NCBI GenBank assembly: GCA_947243795.1
Contig: OX365942.1
Coordinates: forward strand, 310,001 to 374,000
Direction: 5' to 3'
DNA from: Saccharomyces uvarum
Lineage: Eukaryota > Ascomycota > Saccharomycetes > Saccharomycetales > Saccharomycetaceae
DNA length: 64,000 nucleotides
Both the position numbers and the translations under genes were made by a program. Positions 60,978 through 64,000 of the stretch are shown here, one piece after another (positions within the stretch are counted from its first letter, which is position 1; the number at the start of each line of letters is the position of its first letter). The notes under the pieces were generated by a model. The model saw only the letters and a list, made by a program, of their open reading frames with translations, was not told the DNA's origin and made no database searches.

Positions 60978-63173
60978 TCACTTCAAAGTTTCCAGATGCT
61001 TGTAGAAATCTTTCACTTTGCCATTAGTGCGAATCTTACCTGGGTCAAAGTTCAGTACTTGTAAGCTATCCATGGTGACTGCTCTTGACAACGCCACGTA
61101 AACTTGACCGGCTTCAAAGATCCTTCTCAAGTCGACTTTCAATCTTCGGATGGTTTGACCTTGCGCCTTGTGAATGGATAATGCCCAGCACAGCATTAGG
61201 GGAATCTGGGTTCTTTCTAACCCGACATTTTCTCTTGGTATATCAATGGGGAAACGCTCTGGGACCATAAGCTCATGAATGTACCTGTTTTTGCCTATTG
61301 TCCAGCGAACATAGGGAAATTTTTCCTTGTGGGGAGAAATCTTGACTGCATGGTTTATCAGAATTTTCAAACGTTCCAATCTGGCTAACGGCCTGGCGTT
61401 GATATCTTGACGGAATTCTTTTGATTCTTTTAAGACAGGATTACCGACGACCCGGCTCACGAGCCGCATATCACTGACAACATCATCATCTACAATTTTA
61501 TAGATTTCTTTCATCTTGACCACCAACGATTCTGTAACAAAAAACAAGACTTTCCCCAAAGACCCATTGACTAAATCCACATCGGGCCGGTTTTTCAACA
61601 TCATGACTTGAGCGTCCTCCTTCAATACAACAACTTTATCCACCATCAAGGAGGAGTCCAACAGTGTTTGGTATCTTTCCGGTGCGTTATCAACAGCTTT
61701 AAATTCGTACAAGTCACCGGGCAAAGATTGTAATTTCCTCACGTTGGAAGATTCCACTTCTCTCCTCGTAGCATATAACTCCGTGGGGGCAATACCGTCA
61801 GGATAGTCTATATCTCTATTTAGGCTTCTTATTGTTCTCGTCATGTTAACGTCCAATTCCCCGAATCTTATGGCATTCAAAATATCAATCAATTCGTTAT
61901 CTTGTTGTCTGAAAACTTTGGTCAGTAAGATGGTCTTTTGAATACATCGTTTCCACATATCACTTTCAAAACAAAATTTCACAATTTTATTTTCATCCTT
62001 CTTCGCCACGGGTGGTAGTTGAAAGAAATCTCCTGTCAAGACCAATTGGATCCCACCAAAAGGGTCGTCGTTTTTACGAACTCTCCTGGCGATTTGCTCT
62101 AGTTTATCTAGTAAATTACCATCGATCATGGAAATTTCGTCAATGATCAAAACCTTTGTGTACCTCCATGCAGCCAACAAATCCTTCTGTGTTTGTATTC
62201 TTTTCACCAACTGGTCAATAGTCTTGTTGCCAATGCCTATACCGGACCACTTATGCAGTGTGGAGCCCCCAATGGTCACGGCGGCCAGCCCCGTCGAGGC
62301 GGTTATCGCAATCGATTCTTTGCCGTACAGAGAGCTTAATTGTCTTATGATAGTTTGCAGGATGACGGACTTACCTGTACCGGCACTACCTGTATAAAAG
62401 ACGTTTGTCCTTTTTTTGATGATTAGACTTACGACCATTTCTTGCTCCTTCGTAAGCACGACGGGGGATGAAAGTGCATTTTTGTGGTTCATCGACTCCA
62501 GGCTTGATGCGGACTTCCTTAGGAGCGGCTTTATTTTCTTTGGTGCTGTGAGTCTTAATCCTTGAAACTCCAGGGAAGGCTTCGACCTCTTAGCGGGCCT
62601 TTCCAAATCAACAGGAACCCCGGCACTGGAATCGTCAATGTTGATCGTGCTGGTGAAGGATAGTTGTCTAGAGCCGGACTTCACGCTGGTAACCTCTCGC
62701 AAGGTTTCATCTTCATCGTAATGGTATGTTCTATATTTAGTAGATGCAGAGGCAGTCTTATGCAGAGCGCTGGTCATCGACGACGATCTGCTAGGCTTCT
62801 TATAGCTATTGAGTCTGGGCACATTGACCAATTTTTTGAATTCTGCTTCAGGATCGTCATCTTCAAACGCATCTTGAGACTGGGAAAATAAAGAGGACGA
62901 GTTATTCCGTACTAATCTCGGCCTGGGAGGCGAGGCGACTTTAGTTTGGTTGCCTTCATCACCATTTTCTAAGTCAATCACGGTTGTTGTACTTGTTGTT
63001 GTTGTAGAGTTTTTCGAAACAGCAGGTGTCTTTTTGTTGGAGCCCGTGAAGAAGGAAGACAGTGTTTGTTGCCTATAGGCGTGGGGGCCCGGTGCAGAAT
63101 TGGCAGATGCGCTACCGTTCAAAGTTCTCTTAGACCATTGCTTCTTATTCCCCGAGGCATGCGACCTGAACAT
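60978..63173 (-). CDS. RRM3: Pif1-family DNA helicase Rrm3
   Basis: A 5'-3' helicase that helps forks pass protein barriers at rDNA, tRNA genes, telomeres and silent loci. It has 731 residues (723 in S. cerevisiae, YHR031C). The ATG at 63171-63173 gives MFRSHASGNKKQW; an upstream in-frame TTG extension is rejected. An N-terminal PCNA-binding box QQTLSSFF is at 35-42. A disordered region follows to about 235. The helicase core has Walker A GSAGTGKS (262-269), motif Ia SIAITASTGLAA, DEISM (II), TGDFFQLPPV (III) and a C-terminal SIHKAQGQT and VYVALSRAV (V and VI). Confidence 0.97.
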   Translation of the reverse strand: MFRSHASGNKKQWSKRTLNGSASANSAPGPHAYRQQTLSSFFTGSNKKTPAVSKNSTTTTSTTTVIDLENGDEGNQTKVASPPRPRLVRNNSSSLFSQSQDAFEDDDPEAEFKKLVNVPRLNSYKKPSRSSSMTSALHKTASASTKYRTYHYDEDETLREVTSVKSGSRQLSFTSTINIDDSSAGVPVDLERPAKRSKPSLEFQGLRLTAPKKIKPLLRKSASSLESMNHKNALSSPVVLTKEQEMVVSLIIKKRTNVFYTGSAGTGKSVILQTIIRQLSSLYGKESIAITASTGLAAVTIGGSTLHKWSGIGIGNKTIDQLVKRIQTQKDLLAAWRYTKVLIIDEISMIDGNLLDKLEQIARRVRKNDDPFGGIQLVLTGDFFQLPPVAKKDENKIVKFCFESDMWKRCIQKTILLTKVFRQQDNELIDILNAIRFGELDVNMTRTIRSLNRDIDYPDGIAPTELYATRREVESSNVRKLQSLPGDLYEFKAVDNAPERYQTLLDSSLMVDKVVVLKEDAQVMMLKNRPDVDLVNGSLGKVLFFVTESLVVKMKEIYKIVDDDVVSDMRLVSRVVGNPVLKESKEFRQDINARPLARLERLKILINHAVKISPHKEKFPYVRWTIGKNRYIHELMVPERFPIDIPRENVGLERTQIPLMLCWALSIHKAQGQTIRRLKVDLRRIFEAGQVYVALSRAVTMDSLQVLNFDPGKIRTNGKVKDFYKHLETLK

Positions 63174-63556
63174 CGGTGAGCTTTTCAACGACGGATTTAG
63201 ACAGTTTTGACCTTGTGTCTTTTGCGTGCTTGCTCGAGATGGTGTTTATTTACATATTTTTTTTTTTGACATATTATTATTGGAAAATGCATATGCATTC
63301 GGGTGAGCCCTTTAGCCGGAAAAATACGAAAAAAAAAAAAAAAAAGAAGAAAAATATTAAAAAAATTTAGTGGAAGACTACGGCAAGTAAGAAGGAAAAA
63401 AAAACTTTCAGATAACGGCAAACTAGAGAAGAGCCCTGACAAAGAGAAGAGGTACGACAAGTGAAGATCGACCGGCTTAAACAGTACTTAATACAATCGT
63501 AAAGAGTCTGAGTTAGCGGCGAAGAAGAAGAAGAAGAAGAAGAAGAAGGAAGGAAA
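63174..63556. promoter_or_regulatory. RRM3/ERC1 divergent promoter
   Basis: 380 bp between divergent starts. It contains A15 (about 63330-63345), a T11 tract near 63258 and a (GAA)n run just before ERC1. No factor site assigned. Confidence 0.45.
63521..63549 (+). repeat. (GAA)n trinucleotide repeat in the ERC1 leader
   Basis: About nine and a half GAA units end 7 bp before the ERC1 ATG. It probably lies in the 5' untranslated region. Confidence 0.85.
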
Positions 63557-64000
63557 ATGTCTAAGCAATTTAGTCATACCACAAACGACAGAAGGTCATC
63601 CATCATCTACTCCACGAGTGTCGGGAAGGCAGGGCTATTCACGCCTGCCGACTACATCCCCCAGGAGTCAGATGAGAATCTGATTGAAGACGAGGAGGAC
63701 GAGGACGAGGAGGAGGCCGATGAAGAGAGACTCATCCACCGCGGAGATGGGACCCAACCGGAGAGGGAGGGCGAGTACCATTCGCTGCTGGACGCCAACA
63801 ACTCTCGGACGTTGCAACAGGAGTACGGTTCGAACGACCGCAAGCAGTTGCTGGACCAAGAACGGGACTTGCTGATAGACAACAAGCTGCTTTTGCGCGA
63901 CGGTAACATCGGAGGAGACATCGAAAGTCGCGATCATGGTCGCGGCCAAGGACCGGATGGCGCAGACAGACCCACAGAGATCGAACATGCATGGGACAAC
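63557..64000 (+). CDS. ERC1: MATE-family transporter Erc1, N-terminal part (runs off the right edge)
   Basis: The first 148 codons of a multidrug and toxin extrusion (MATE) family membrane protein linked in S. cerevisiae to ethionine resistance and S-adenosylmethionine accumulation. The N-terminus [53 protein letters not shown] and DLLIDNKLL match Erc1 (YHR032W) closely. This part is the acidic cytosolic tail; no membrane segment is reached before the edge. The ATG is at 63557 and is divergent from RRM3. Confidence 0.93.
   Translation, partial: MSKQFSHTTNDRRSSIIYSTSVGKAGLFTPADYIPQESDENLIEDEEDEDEEEADEERLIHRGDGTQPEREGEYHSLLDANNSRTLQQEYGSNDRKQLLDQERDLLIDNKLLLRDGNIGGDIESRDHGRGQGPDGADRPTEIEHAWDN

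Noticed and set aside
1-64000. CRISPR array, operon or bacterial element
   Set aside because: No spaced direct repeats of CRISPR type; gene spacing, introns and tRNAs are those of a yeast nuclear chromosome.
1-64000. Centromere or telomere
   Set aside because: I saw no CDEI/CDEIII pair and no TG1-3 tract; gene content is arm-interior.

Overview
The window is nuclear DNA of a budding yeast of the genus Saccharomyces. Gene order, compact spacing, RPS27B and YSC84 introns with GTATGT and TACTAAC signals, Ty delta and sigma LTR fossils, and near one-to-one matches to S. cerevisiae proteins all point there. The proteins differ enough from S. cerevisiae (ROD1, MIP6, RRM3) to indicate another species. 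The left part (1 to about 24.8 kb) carries the S. cerevisiae chromosome XV order from SLG1/WSC1 to ROD1. The right part (about 25.9 kb to the end) carries the chromosome VIII order from tQ(UUG) and MIP6 to ERC1. A VIII/XV junction is a known marker of the S. uvarum / S. eubayanus (S. bayanus) group, so I infer one of these species; which one cannot be settled here.

Region 1-12.5 kb is a low-oxygen and cell-wall group: the start of the wall stress sensor WSC1, the tail-to-tail mannoproteins TIR4 and TIR2, and the sterol importer AUS1. TIR2 and AUS1 promoters share CTCGTTTA sites resembling Upc2/Ecm22 sterol elements, and AUS1 has a Rox1-like site. At 12.5-14.4 kb a tRNA-Thr gene is followed by a nest of LTR fossils. 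Then come an intact YOR012W-type acetyltransferase-like gene, RTS1, ERP4, PET127 and ROD1.

The junction (24.8-25.9 kb) holds no complete gene but contains a 159-codon orphan open frame on the minus strand that lacks a start, followed by tRNA-Gln. Rightward are MIP6, YSC84 (spliced), YSC83, ARG4, DED81 and the divergent prolyl-tRNA synthetase gene YHR020W, tRNA-Ala with an old LTR beside it, and RPS27B (spliced, with twin Rap1 sites). Next come a decayed small-GTPase gene where S. cerevisiae has YHR022C, then MYO1, MAS2, THR1, VMA16, RPN1 (with a proteasome PACE site), DAP2, YHI9, SLT2, RRM3 and the first part of ERC1.

Functional links: WSC1 at the left end is an upstream sensor of the pathway whose MAP kinase is SLT2 at the right end. 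ARG4, DED81, YHR020W and THR1 serve amino-acid synthesis and tRNA charging, and two of their promoter regions carry Gcn4 sites. I did not see a wholly new biological system. The most unusual items are the junction with its orphan frame, the YHR022C relic, the intact YOR012W and the repeat structure of TIR4.
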